A stretch of DNA of 64,000 bases, from NCBI GenBank assembly GCA_949752795.1, contig CATKHW010000426.1:186001-250000 (forward strand). Direction: 5' to 3'. The notes beneath the pieces are model-generated. The model saw nothing but the letters and a program-made list of their open reading frames with translations, ran no database searches and was not told the DNA's origin. Shown here piece by piece: positions 52,807-64,000 of the stretch (its first letter is position 1; every line of letters starts with the position of its first letter). The stretch comes from Hyperoodon ampullatus (taxonomy: Eukaryota; Chordata; Mammalia; Artiodactyla; Ziphiidae). A program made the translations under genes and the position numbers.

Positions 52807-54545
52807 ATAAGATATCACTTATGAAGATCCTGTAAACATGGCTACAATTGAACTGAGTTAGGAAAGAGAACAGTGTCTCACATTGAGAAAACACTCTTAT
52901 GCCTGCTTAAGGGGGAAGGAGAGGTGGGGTGATGCATAAAACCAGAGTTTGATATAAGCACAGGTACCGTTCCAAAAACCAACTATGGAATAGACAAGAC
53001 CTACACCTTCCTCAGTGAAAGGGACTCAAAACCCCATATTTCCCACAGAGGAATATATCTGACTAGTAAGAATCTTAAAACCTATGTATTGATATGTCTC
53101 CGTAAGGGAATCAAGTGTGTCTAGACTGGGATAAATATGGCAGCGAGAATCAGCTCAAACCCACTATGAAAAGGAATTTCAAAAATAAAGCAAAAAAACT
53201 GGGAAATTCTTTACAATTCCTTCAGGGTCTCTGATGAAACCTGAAATGACCCTATCTACAATGACAGCTGGATGTGGCATAAGGCTGGACACTTGGGACT
53301 GAGAGGATTGGTGAGATTGGGTGAGCAAATGCAGACCCTTTAAAGCAATAATGCATGGCACACATTCCATGGGTCCCAACTCTCCAGGTTGAAGGGAATA
53401 TTACTACAGATATAACATGTACGGGAAACCTAGAGAACGGACACACTGTGAATATGAAAGGTCTCTAAAACTCAACGAATAGTCCCTCTCCTGGTGCTCC
53501 GGTTTGACTTTCCATCTGCTTTATTATCAACCTCCCAACTTGGAGAGACAGCCCCTTTAACCTCCTGGTTCGCACAGGTTGCCAATTTGGCAGAGGATGA
53601 AAGGGAAGAGGGAGAACCAATGAGAGAGTAGCTGTTAGGCATTTGGACGGGCACATATCACTGTAATTTCCAGGCAGGAAGAAGAATTAACCAAAGTCTC
53701 AGCCACCCACCGGGAATCAGTATAGATCCTGAACCAAAATTTTGGACTTGCGGTCAGCTCACCAAAAACGAGTTGAAAAATGGAGCTCAGGGGTACAGCA
53801 ATTCACAAACTGGCCGAGTAATAAAGGACAACTATCGTCCAAAAATCTGTTGAGGGAAGGCAACGAGGTGGACTTGAAAGCGAGGCAGAATTGCAGGAAA
53901 CAGATTTCAAGAGGTACGTTGGAATCGCCTTTAAAGCACAGGAAGAGGGGCACAACTTCGACAATGATGCACTTGGCCAAAAAGGGCGTATGCGTTTTCT
54001 CCTGAATATATTCAGGAGAAAACGCATACGCCCTTTTTGGCCAATCAAGCAAGCGGGCAATGCAAATCTGCACTACAAAGAAGTATCACTTCCCACCAGT
54101 CAAAAGGGACATCCACAAAATGTGTAAAAACCAGAAAGGCAAGACAGGCCCTGGAGAACAGGGAGCCTTGTTATGCTGATGGGCGGGATGTAAATTGCCA
54201 ACTGCCTCTCTCGAGGAGTGCATTGTGTTCCCTAAAACAAGTAAACAACAGAGCTACATAGCCAAGGGCACTACCAGTCTAGGGAATATACCTTGGGAAA
54301 ACTGAAAATCAAAAAGACACAGCCACCCCAAAATTTAGGGCTGCACTGCTTACAAGGACCTCAACTTGGGTACACCTTAAATATCCCAGGAAATATAAAA
54401 ATGGTTCAAAAAATTGTGGTACTTACGTACGATGGAATATCCCTCAGCCATGAAATCAATGTCATAAGACCAGTAGCAGCAAAATGGGTGAATTCAGGTA
54501 CGATGATTCTAAGTGAAATAAGTCACACAGAAAAAGAAACTTATC
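52807..54545 (+). repeat. Satellite monomer 24 (1739 bp)
   Basis: It shares GGGATAAATATGG, CCTGAAATGACC, GATATAACATG and TTTATTATC with monomers 25 and 28. The palindrome at 53972-54045 has one terminal mismatch (GGCCAATC). The A-rich tail includes AATAAA at 53184. Confidence 0.95.
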
Positions 54546-56284
54546 ATAAGATATCACTTATGAAGATCCTGTAAACATGGCTACACTTGAACTGAGTTAG
54601 GAAAGAGAACAGTGTCTCACATTTAGAAAAGACTCTTATGCCTGCTTAAGGGGGAAGGAGAGGTGGGGTGATGCATAAAACCAGAGTTTGATATAAGCAC
54701 AGGTACCGTTCCAAAAACCAACTATGGAATAGACAAGACCTACACCTTCCTCAGTGAAAGGGACTCAAAACACCATATTTCCCGCAGAGGAATATATCTG
54801 ACTAGTAAGAATCTTAAAACCTATGTATTGATATGTCTCCGTAAGGGAATCAAGTGTGTCTAGACTGGGATAAATATGGCAGCGAGAATCAGCTCAAACC
54901 CACTATAAAAAGGAATTTCAAAAATAAAACAAAACAACTGGGAAATTCTTTACAATTCCTTCAGGGTCTCTGATGAAACCTGAAATGACCCTATCTACAA
55001 TCACAGCTGGATGTAGCATAAGGCTGGACACTTGGGACTGAGAGGATTGGTGAGATTGGGTGAGCAAATGCAGACCCTTTAAAGCAATAATGCATGGCAC
55101 ACATTCCATGGGTCCCAACTCTCCAGGTTGAAGGGAATATTACTACAGATATAACATGTACGGGAATCCTAGAGAACGGACACACTGTCTATACGAAAGG
55201 TTTCTAAAACTCAACGAATAGTCCCTCTCCTGGTGCTCAGGTTTGACTTTCCATCTGCTTTATTATCAACCTCCCAACTTGGAGAGACAGCCCCTTTAAC
55301 CTCCTGGTTCGCACAGGTTGCCAGTTTGGCAGAGGATGAAAGGGAAGAGGGAGAACCAATGAGAGAGTAGCTGTTAGGCATTTGGACGGGCACATATCAC
55401 TGTAATTTCCCGGCAGGAAGAAGAATTAACCAAAGTCTCAGCCACCCACCGGGAATCAGTATAGATCCTGAACCAAAATTTTGGACTTGCGGTCAGCTCA
55501 CCAAAAACGAGTTGAAAAATGGAGCTCAGGGGCACAGCAATTCACAAACTGGCCGAGTAATAAAGGACAACTATCGTCCAAAAATCTGTTGAGGGAAGGC
55601 AACGAGGCGGACTTGAAAGCGAGGCAGAATAGCAGGAAACAGATTTCCAGAGGTACGTTGGAATCGCCTTTAAAGCACAGGAAGAGGGGCACAACTTCGA
55701 CAATGATGCACTTGGCCAAAAAGGGCGTATGCGTTTTCTCCTGAATATATTCAGGAGAAAACGCATACGCCCTTTTTGGCCAAGCAAGCAAGCGGGCAAT
55801 GCAAATCTGCACTACAAAGAAGTATCACTTCCCACCGGTCAAAAGGGACATCCACAAAATGTGTAAAAAACAGAAAGGCAAGACAGGCCCTGGAGAACAG
55901 GGAGCCTTGTTATGCTGATGGGCGGGATGTAAATTGCCAACTGCCTCTCTGGAGGAGTGCATTGTGTTCCCTAAAACAAGTAAACAACAGAGCTACAGAG
56001 CCAAGGGCACTTCCAGTCTAGGGAATATACCTTGGGAAAACTGAAAATCAATAAGACAGAGCCACCCCAAAATTTAGGGCTGCACTGCTTACAAGGACCT
56101 CAACTTGGGTACACCTTAAATATCCCAGGAAATATAAAAATGGTTCAAAAAATTGTGGTACTTACGTACGATGGAATATCCCTCAGCCATGAAATCAATG
56201 ACATAAGACCAGTAGCAGTAAAATGGGTGGATTCAGGTACGATGATTCTAAGTGAAATAAGTTACAGAGAAAAAGAAACTTATC
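54546..56284 (+). repeat. Satellite monomer 25 (1739 bp)
   Basis: It has a perfect palindrome at 55711-55784. Distinctive variants are GGAATCCTAGAG and CTGTCTATACG, both also seen in monomer 28. AATAAA is at 54923. Confidence 0.95.
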
Positions 56285-58021
56285 ATAAGATATCACTTAT
56301 GAAGATCCTGTAAACATGGCTACACTTGAACTGAGTTAGGAAAGAGAACAGTGTCTCACATTTAGAAAACACTCTTATGCCTGCTTAAGGGGGAAGAGAG
56401 GAGGGGTGATGCATAAAACCAGAGTTTGATATAAGCACAGGTACCGTTCCAAAAACCAACTATGGAATAGACAAGACCTACACCTTCCTCAGTGAAAGGG
56501 ACTCAAAACATCATATTTCCCACAGAGGAACATATCTGACTAGTAAGAATCTTAAAACCTATGTATTGATATGTCTCCGTAAGGGAATCAAGTGTGTCTA
56601 GACTGGCATAAACATCGCAGCGAGAATCAGCTCAAACCCACTATAAAAAGGAATTTCAAAAACAAAACAAAAAAACTGGGAAATTCTTTACAATTCCTTC
56701 AGGGTCTCTGATGAAACTTGGAATGACCCTATCTACAACGACAGCTGGAAGTGGCATAAGGCTGGACACTTGGGACTGAGAGGATTGGTGAGATTGGGTG
56801 AGCAATTGCAGACCCTTTAAAGCAATAATGCATGGCACCCATTCCATGGGTCCCAACTCTCCAGGTTGAAGGGAATATTACTACAGTTATAACATGTATG
56901 GGAAACCTAGAGAATGGACACACTGTGAATACGAAAGGTTTCTAAAACTCAACGAATAGTCCCTCTCCTGGTGCTCTGGTTTGACTTTCCACCTGCTTTA
57001 CTATCAACCTCCGAACTTGGAGAGACAGCCCCTTTAACCTCCTGGTTCGCACAGGTTGCCAATTTGGCAGAGGATGAAAGGGAAGAGGGAGAACCAATGA
57101 GAGAGTAGCTGTTAGGCATTTGGACGGGCACATATCACTGTAATTTCCCGGCAGGAAGAAGAATTAACCAAAATCTCAGCCACCCACCGGGAACCAGTAT
57201 AGGTCCTGAACCAAAATTTTGGACTTGCGGTCAGCTCACCTAAAACGAGTTGAAAAATGGAGCTCAGGGGCACAGCAATTCACAAACTGGCCGAGTAATA
57301 AAGGACAACTATCGTCCAAAAATCTGTTGAGGGAAGGCAACGAGGCGGACTTGAAAGCGAGGCAGAATAGCAGGAAACAGATTTCAAGAGTTACGTTGGA
57401 ATCACCTTTAAAGCACAGGAAGAGGGGCACAATTTCGACAATGATGCACTTGGCCAAAAAGGGCGTATGCGTTTTCTCCTGAATATATTCAGGAGAAAAC
57501 GCATACGCCCTTTTTGGCCAAGCAAGCAAGCGGGCAATGCAAATCTGCACTACAAAGAAGTATCACTTCCCACCGGTCAAAAGGGACATCCACAAAATGT
57601 GTAAAAACCAGAAAGGCAAGACAGGCCCTGGAGAACAGGGAGCCTTGTTATGCTGATGGGCGGGATCTAAATTGCCAACTGCCTCTCTCGAGGAGTGCAT
57701 TGTGTTCCCTAAAACAAGTAAACAACAGAGCTACAGAGCCAAGGGCACATCCAGTCTAGGGAATATACCTTGGGAAAACTGAAAATCAAAAAGACACAGC
57801 CACCCAAAATTTAGGGCTGCACTGCTTACAAGGACCTCAACTTGGGTACACCTTAAATATCCCAGGAAATATAAAAATGGTTCAAAAAATGGTGGTACTT
57901 ATGTACGATGGAATATCCCTCAGCCTTGAAATCAATGTCATAAGACCTGTAGCAGCAAAATGGGTGGATTCAGGTACGATGATTCTAAGTGAAATAAGTC
58001 ACAGAGAAAAAGAAACTTATC
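56285..58021 (+). repeat. Satellite monomer 26 (1737 bp)
   Basis: It has a perfect palindrome at 57449-57522. It shares the GGGGGAAGAGAGG-type deletion, GGAACATATCTGAC and AACATCGCAGCG with the partial monomer 30. Confidence 0.95.
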
Positions 58022-59759
58022 ATAAGATATCACTTATGAAGATCCTGTAAACATGGCTACACTTGAACTGAGTTAGGAAAGAGAACAGTGTCTCACATTT
58101 AGAAAAGACTCTTATGCCTGCTTAAGGGGGAAGGAGAGGTGGGGTGATGCATAAAACCAGAGTTTGATATAAGCACAGGTACCGTTCCAAAAACCAACTA
58201 TGGAATAGACAAGAGCTACACCTTCCTCAGTGAAAGGGACTCAAACCCCATATTTCCCGCAGAGGAATATATCTGACTAGTAAGAATCTTAAAACCTATG
58301 TATTGATATGTCTCCGTAAGGGAATCAAGTGTGTCTAGACTGGCATAAACATGGCAGCGAGAATCAGCTCAAACCCACTATAAAAAGGAATTTCAAAAAT
58401 AAATCAAAACAACTGGGAAATTCTTTACAATTCCTTCAGGGTCTCTGATGAAACCTGTAATGACCCTATCTACAACGACAGCTGGATGTGGCATAAGGCT
58501 GGACACTTGGGACTGAGAGGATTGGTGAGATTGGGTGAGCAAATGCAGACCCTTTAAAGCAATAATGCATGGCACCCATTCCATGGGTCCCAACTCTCCA
58601 GGTTGAAGGGAATATTACTACAGCTATAACATGTACGGGAAACCTAGAGAACGGACACACTGTGAATACGAAAGGTTTCTAAAACTCAACGTATAGTCCC
58701 TCTCCTGGTGCTCAGGTTTGACTTTCCATCTGCTTTACTATCAACCTCCCAACTTGGAGAGACAGCCCCTTTAACCTCCTGGTTCGCACAGGTTGCCAAT
58801 TTGGCAGAGGATGAAAGGGAAGAGGGAGAACCAATGAGAGAGTAGCTGTTAGGCATTTGGACGGGCACATATCACTGTAATTTCCCGGCAGGAAGAAGAA
58901 TTAACCAAAGTCTCAGCCACCCACCGGGAACCAGTATAGGTCCTGAACCAAAATTTTGGATCTGCGGTCAGCTCACCAAAAATGAGTGGAAAAATGGAGC
59001 TCAGGGGCACAGAAATTCACAAACTGGCCGAGTAATAAAGGACAACTATCGTCCAAAAATCTGTTGAGGGAAGGCAACGAGGCAGACTTGGAAGCGACGC
59101 AGAATAGCAGGAAACAGATTTCAAGAGGTACGTTGGAATCGCCTTTAAAGCACAGGAAGAGGGGCACAACTTCGACAATGATGCACGTGGCCATAAAGGG
59201 CGTAGGCGTTTTCTCCTGCATATATTCAAGAGAAAACGCATATGCCCCTTTTGGCCAAGCAAGCAATCGGGCAATGCAAATCTGCACTACAAAGAAGTAT
59301 CACTTCCCACCAGTCAAAAGGGACATCCACAAAATGTGTAAAAACCAGAAAGGCAAGACAGGCCCTGGAGAACAGGGAGCCTTGTTATGCTGATGGGCGG
59401 GATGTAAATTGCCAACTGCCTCTCTGGAGGAGTGCATTGTGTTCCCTAAAACAAGTAAACAACAGAGCTACAGAGCCAAGGGCACTTCCAGTCTAGGGAA
59501 TATACCTTGGGAAAACTGAAAATCAAAAAGACACAGCCACCCCAAAATTTAGGGCTGCACTGCTTACAAGGACCTCAACTTGGGTACACCTTAAATATCC
59601 CAGGAAATATAAAAATGGTTCAAAAAATTGTGGTACTTACGTACGATGGAATATCCCTCAGCCATGAAATCAATGTCATAAGACCAGTAGCAGCAAAATG
59701 GGTGGATTCAGGTACGATGATTCTAAGTGAAATAAGTCACACAGAAAAAGAAACTTATC
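58022..59759 (+). repeat. Satellite monomer 27 (1738 bp)
   Basis: It shares AGAAAAGACTC with monomer 25 and ATCAAAAAGACACAGCC with monomers 24 and 26. The palindrome at 59186-59259 is decayed (CGTGGCCATAAAGG, CTGCATATATTCAAGAG). AATAAA is at 58398. A G-to-A change and local substitutions keep an L1-frame open across 58986-59393. Confidence 0.95.
59274..59393 (+). pseudogene. L1 ORF2p C-terminal remnant, first part
   Basis: The frame reads MQICTTKKYHFPPVK at its start and GEQGALLC before a stop. Known L1 ORF2 proteins have a MQIKTTMRYHLTPV-like stretch followed by a G-rich segment ending GTLLHC near the C terminus. The order and spacing agree, which is direct protein-level evidence for L1 origin. 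The next residues of the family, around WWDCKL, are interrupted by the TGA here, so it is a dead fragment. Equivalent sequence is present in all complete monomers. Confidence 0.85.
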
Positions 59760-59788
59760 ATAAGATATCACTTATGAAGATCCTGTAA
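59507..59788 (+). pseudogene. L1 ORF2p C-terminal remnant, last 93 codons
   Basis: The frame is shifted relative to the preceding remnant. From about residue 37 it reads MVQKIVVLTYDGISLSHEI and later MILSEISHTEKETYHKISL. These parallel the KKMWHIYTMEYYAAIKN and ILSKLSQEQKTKHRIFSL-like C-terminal end of mammalian L1 ORF2p. The stop after KIL is close to the natural ORF2 end. It stays open in most inner monomers (for example 62985-63266 and 56032-56313). I attribute this to homogenisation, since a frameshift and stop separate it from any upstream L1 coding sequence. Confidence 0.85.
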
Positions 59789-61498
59789 ACATGGCTACAC
59801 TTGAACTGAGTTAGGAAAGAGAACAGTGTCTCACATTTAGAAAACACTCTTATGCCTGCTTAAGGGGGAAGGAGAGGTGGGGTGATGCATAAAACCAGAG
59901 ATTGATATAAGCACAGGTACCGTTCCAAAAACCAACTATGGAATAGACAGGACCTACACCATCCTCAGTGAAAGGGACTCAAAACCCCATATTTCCCGCA
60001 GAGGAATATATCTGACTAGTAAGAATCTTAAAACCTATGTATTGATATGTCTCCGTAAGGGAATCAAGTGTGTGTAGACTGGGATAAATATGGCAGCGAG
60101 AATCAGCTCAAACCCACTATAAAAAGGAATTTCAAAAATAAAACAAAAAAACTGGGAAATTCTTTACAATTCCTTCAGGGTCTCTGATGAAACCTGAAAT
60201 GACCCTATCTACAATGACAGCTGGATGTGGCATAAGGCTGGACACTTGGGACTGAGAGGATTGGTGAGATTGGGTGAGCAAATGCAGACCCTTTAAAGCA
60301 ATAATGCATGGCACACATTCCATGGGTCCCAACTCTCCAGGTTGAAGGGAATATTACTACAGATATAACATGTACGGGAATCCTAGAGAACGGACACACT
60401 GTCTATACGAAAGGTTTCTAAAACTCAACGAATAGTCCCTCTCCTGGTGCTCCGGTTTGACTTTCCATCTGCTTTATTATCAACCTCCCAACTTGCAGAG
60501 ACAGCCCCTTTAACCTCCTGGTTCGCACAGGTTGCCAATTTGGCAGAGGATGAAAGGGAAGAGGGAGAACCAATGAGAGAGTAGCTGTTAGGCATTTGGA
60601 CGGGCACATATCACTGTAATTTCCAGGCAGGAAGAAGAATTAACCAAAGTCTCAGCCCCCCACCGGGAATCAGTATAGATCCTGAACCAAAATTTTGGAC
60701 TTGCGGTCAGTTCACCAAAAACGAGTTGAAAAATGGAGCTCAGGGGCACAGCAATTCACAAACTGGCCGAGTAATAAAGGACAACTATCGTCCAAAAATC
60801 TGTTGAGGGAAGGCAACGAGGCGGACTTGAAAGCGAGGCAGAATAGCAGGAAACAGATTTCAAGAGGTACGTTGGAATCGCCTTTAAAGCACAGGAAGAG
60901 GGGCACAACTTCGACAATGATGCACTTGGCCAAAAAGGGCGTATGCGTTTTCTCCTGAATATATTCAGGAGAAAACGCATACGCCCTTTTTGGCCAAGCA
61001 AGCAAGCGGGCAATGCAAATCTGCACTACAAAGAAGTATCACTTCCCACCGGTCAAAAGGGACATCCACAAAATGTGTAAAAACCAGAAAGGCAAGACAG
61101 GCCCTGGAGAACAGGGAGCCTTGTTATGCTGATGGGCGGGATGTAAATTGCCAACTGCCTCTCTGGAGGAGTACATTGTGTTCCCTAAAACAAGTAAAGA
61201 ACAGAGCTACAGAGCCACGGACACTTCCAGTCTAGGGAATATACTTTGGGAAAACTGAAAATCAATAAGACAGAGCCACCCCAAATTTTAGGGCTGCACT
61301 GCTTACAAGGACCTCAACTTGGATACACCTTAAATATCCCAGGAAATATAAAAATGGTTCAAAAAATTGTGGTACTTATGTACGATGGAATATCCCTCAG
61401 CCATGAAATCAATGACATAAGACCAGTAGCAGCAAAATGGGTGGATTCAGGTACGATGATTCTAAGTGAAATAAGTCACACAGAAAAAGAAACTTATC
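59760..61498 (+). repeat. Satellite monomer 28 (1739 bp), mosaic
   Basis: It has a perfect palindrome at 60925-60998. It combines monomer 25 variants (GGAATCCTAGAG, CTGTCTATACG) with a monomer 24 variant (TTTCCAGGCAGG). AATAAA is at 60137. Confidence 0.95.
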
Positions 61499-63237
61499 AT
61501 AAGATATCACTTATGAAGATCCTGTAAACATGGCTACACTTGAACTGAGTTAGGAAAGAGAACAGTGTCTCACATTTAGAAAACACACTTATGCCTGCTT
61601 AAGGGGGAAGCAGAGGTTGGGTGATGCATAAAACCAGAGTTTGATATAAGCACAGGTACCGTTCCAAAAACCAACTATGGAATAGACAAGACCTACACCT
61701 TCCTCAGTGAAAGGGACTCAAAACACCATATTTCCCGCAGAGGAATATATCTGACTAGTAATAATCTTAAAACCTATGGATTGATATGTCTCCGTAAGGG
61801 AATCAAGTGTGTCTAGACTGGCAGAAACATGGCAGCGAGAATCAGCTCAAACCCACTATAAAAAGGAATTTCAAAAACAAAACAAAAAAACTGGGAAATT
61901 CTTTACAATTCCTTCAGGGTCTCTGATGAAACCTGGAATGACCCTATCTACAACGACAGCTGGATGTGGCATAAGGCTGGACACTTGGGACTGAGAGGAT
62001 TGGTGAGATTGGGTGAACAAATGCAGACCCTTTAAAGCAATAATGCATGGCACCCATTCCATGGGTCCAAACTCTCCAGGTTGAAGGGAATATTACTACA
62101 GTTATAACATGTACGGGAAACCTAGAGAACGGACACACTGTGAATACGAAAGGTTTCTAAAACTCAACGAATAGTCCCTCTCCTGGTGCTCCGGTTTGAC
62201 TTTCCATCTGCTTTACTATCTACCTCCCAACTTGGAGAGACAGCCCCTTTAACCTCCTGGTTCGCACAGGTTGCCAATTTGGCAGAGGATGAAAGGGAAG
62301 AGGGAGAACCATTGAGAGAGTACCTGATGGGCATTTGGACGGGCACATATCACTGTAATTTCCCGGCAGGAAGAAGAATTAACCAAAGTCTCAGCCACCT
62401 ACCGGGAACCAGTATAGGTCCTGAACCAAAATTTTGGACTTGCGGTCAGCTCACCAAAAACGAGTTGAAAAATTGAGCTCAGGGGCACAGCAATTCAAAA
62501 ACTGGCCCAGTAATAAAGGACAACTATCATCCAAAAATCTGTTTAGGGAAGGCAACGAGACAGACTTGAAAGCGAGGCAGAATAGCAGGAAACAGATTTC
62601 AAGAGGTACGTTGGAATCGCCTTTAAAGCACAGGAAGAGGGGCACAACTTCGACAATGATGCACTTGGCCAAAAAGGGCGTATGCGTTTTCTCCTGAATA
62701 TATTCAGGAGAAAACGCATACGCCCTTTTTGGCCAAGCAAGCAAGCGGGCAATGCAAATCTGCACTACAAAGAAGTATCACTTCCCACCGGTCAAAAGGG
62801 ACATCCACAAAATGTGTAAAAACCAGAAAGGCAAGACAGGCCCTGGAGAACAGGGAGCCTTGTTATGCTGATGGGCGGGATGTAAATTGCCAACTCCCTC
62901 TCTGGAGGAGTGCATTGTGTTCCCTAAAACAAGTAAACAACAGAGCTACAGAGCCAAGGGCACTTCCAGTCTAGGGAATATACCTTGGGAAAACTGAAAA
63001 TCAATAAGACAGAGCCACCCCAAAATTTAGGGCTGCACTGCTTACAAGGACCTCAACTTGGGTACACCTTAAATATCCCAGGAAATATAAAAATGGTTCA
63101 AAAAATTGTGGAACTTACGTACGATGGAATATACCTCAGCCATGAAATCAATGACATAAGAGCAGTAGCAGTAAAATGGGTGGATTCAGGTACGATGATT
63201 CTAAGTGAAATAAGTCACACAGAAAAAGAAACTTATC
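61499..63237 (+). repeat. Satellite monomer 29 (1739 bp)
   Basis: It has a perfect palindrome at 62664-62737. Its end shares the ATGACATAAG and GCAGTAAAATGG variants with the end of monomer 25, four monomers upstream. Confidence 0.95.
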
Positions 63238-63266
63238 ATAAGATATCACTTATGAAGATCCTGTAA
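62985..63266 (+). pseudogene. L1 ORF2p C-terminal remnant, monomer 29/30 copy
   Basis: It is the same 93-codon remnant as at 59507-59788 with several substitutions, such as KIVELTYDGIYLS and INDIRAVAVKW. The changes at otherwise conserved positions show no evident constraint on the peptide. Confidence 0.8.
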
Positions 63267-64000
63267 ACATGGCTACACTTGAACTGAGTTAGGAAAGAGA
63301 ACAGTGTCTCACATTTAGAAAACACTCTTATACCTGCTTAAGGGGGAAGAGAGGTGGGGTGATGCATAAAACCAGAGTTTGATATAAGCACAGGTACCGT
63401 TCCAAAAACCAACTATGGAATAGACAAGACCTACACCTTCCTCAGTGAAAGGGACTCAAATCCCCATATTTCCCGCAGAGGAACATATCTGACTAGTAAG
63501 AATCTTAAAACCTATGTATTGATATGTCTCCGTAAGGGAATCAAGTGTGTCTAGACTGGCATAAACATCGCAGCGAGAATCAGCTCAAACCCACTATAAA
63601 AAGAATTTCAAAAACAAAACAAAAAAACTGGGAAATTCTTTACAATTCCTTCAGAATCTCAGATGAAACCTGGAATGACCCTATCTACAACGACAGCTGG
63701 ATATGGCATAAGGCTGGACACTTGGGACTGAGAGGATTGGTGAGATTGGGTGAACAAATGCAGACCATTTAAAGCAATAATGCATGGCACACATTCCATG
63801 GGTCCCAACTCTCCAGGTTGAATGGAATATTACTACAGTTATAACATGTACGGGAAACCTAGTGAACGGACACACTGTCTATACGAAAGGTTTCTAAAAC
63901 TCAACGAATAGTCCCTCTCCTGGTGCTCCGGTTTGACTTTCCATCTGCTTTACTATCTACCTCCCATCTTGGAGAGACAGCCCCTTTAACCTCCTGGTTC
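63238..64000 (+). repeat. Satellite monomer 30 (partial, first 763 bp)
   Basis: It is cut by the window edge before the palindrome. It matches monomer 26 at several rare variants at an offset of 6953 bp but also carries CTGTCTATACG like monomers 25 and 28. Confidence 0.95.

Larger units (their letters stand above)
12830..64000 (+). repeat. 1739-bp tandem satellite array, L1-derived (cetacean common satellite type)
   Basis: There are twenty-nine full monomers and one partial, all in one orientation. Their starts are set at the recurrent ATAAGATATC (ATAAGGTATC or ATAACATATC in some). Most are 1739 bp. Monomer map: positions 1-392 are the L1 ORF2 end, 3' UTR and A-rich tail. Positions 393-1165 are unidentified. 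Positions 1166-1239 are a 74-bp palindrome. Positions ~1250-1739 are L1 ORF2 C-terminal coding sequence. The period and L1 content match what I recall of the common cetacean satellite. Membership in that family is inference from memory, while the repeat structure is read directly. Confidence 0.95.

Overview
This window is entirely tandem repeat DNA from a large eukaryotic, almost certainly mammalian, genome. I see no functional protein gene, tRNA, rRNA or CRISPR array. It has two parts that meet at one sharp junction near position 12830.

Region 1 (1-12829, continuing past the left edge) is a degenerate minisatellite. Its basic unit is 24-25 bp, roughly CATGGAGCATTGTGATGACAAG plus one to four G and an optional T. 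Shared rare variants show that it is not a plain array. It is built from seven superrepeats of about 1.0-3.0 kb, each starting at a GGGTTCAA-type marker (317, 3287, 5841, 6849, 9015, 10471, 11552). Inside two of them is a 172-bp higher-order repeat made of seven base units.

Region 2 (12830-64000, continuing past the right edge) is a head-to-tail satellite with 29 complete monomers and one partial monomer. Typical monomer length is 1739 bp (range 1734-1741), all in one orientation. About half of each monomer (positions ~1250-1739 plus 1-392 of the next) is a diverged 3' end of a LINE-1 element in sense orientation. It includes the C-terminal end of ORF2p, the 3' UTR and an A-rich tail. Another ~773 bp (positions 393-1165) I cannot identify. 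Between the two lies a 74-bp inverted repeat (positions 1166-1239) that is a perfect palindrome in 12 of the 29 complete monomers.

The ~1.74 kb period, the L1-derived content and the artiodactyl/cetacean-like L1 3' end fit the common cetacean satellite. From memory this is about 1.74-1.76 kb in most whales and shorter in delphinids. I therefore infer a cetacean, probably not a delphinid, and a heterochromatic or pericentromeric location. The organism call rests on recall and not on a search. The first two to three monomers are clearly more diverged, as expected at the edge of a satellite array. Deeper monomers show patchy dimer and tetramer sharing, a near-identical adjacent pair and one mosaic monomer, which are signs of unequal exchange and gene conversion.
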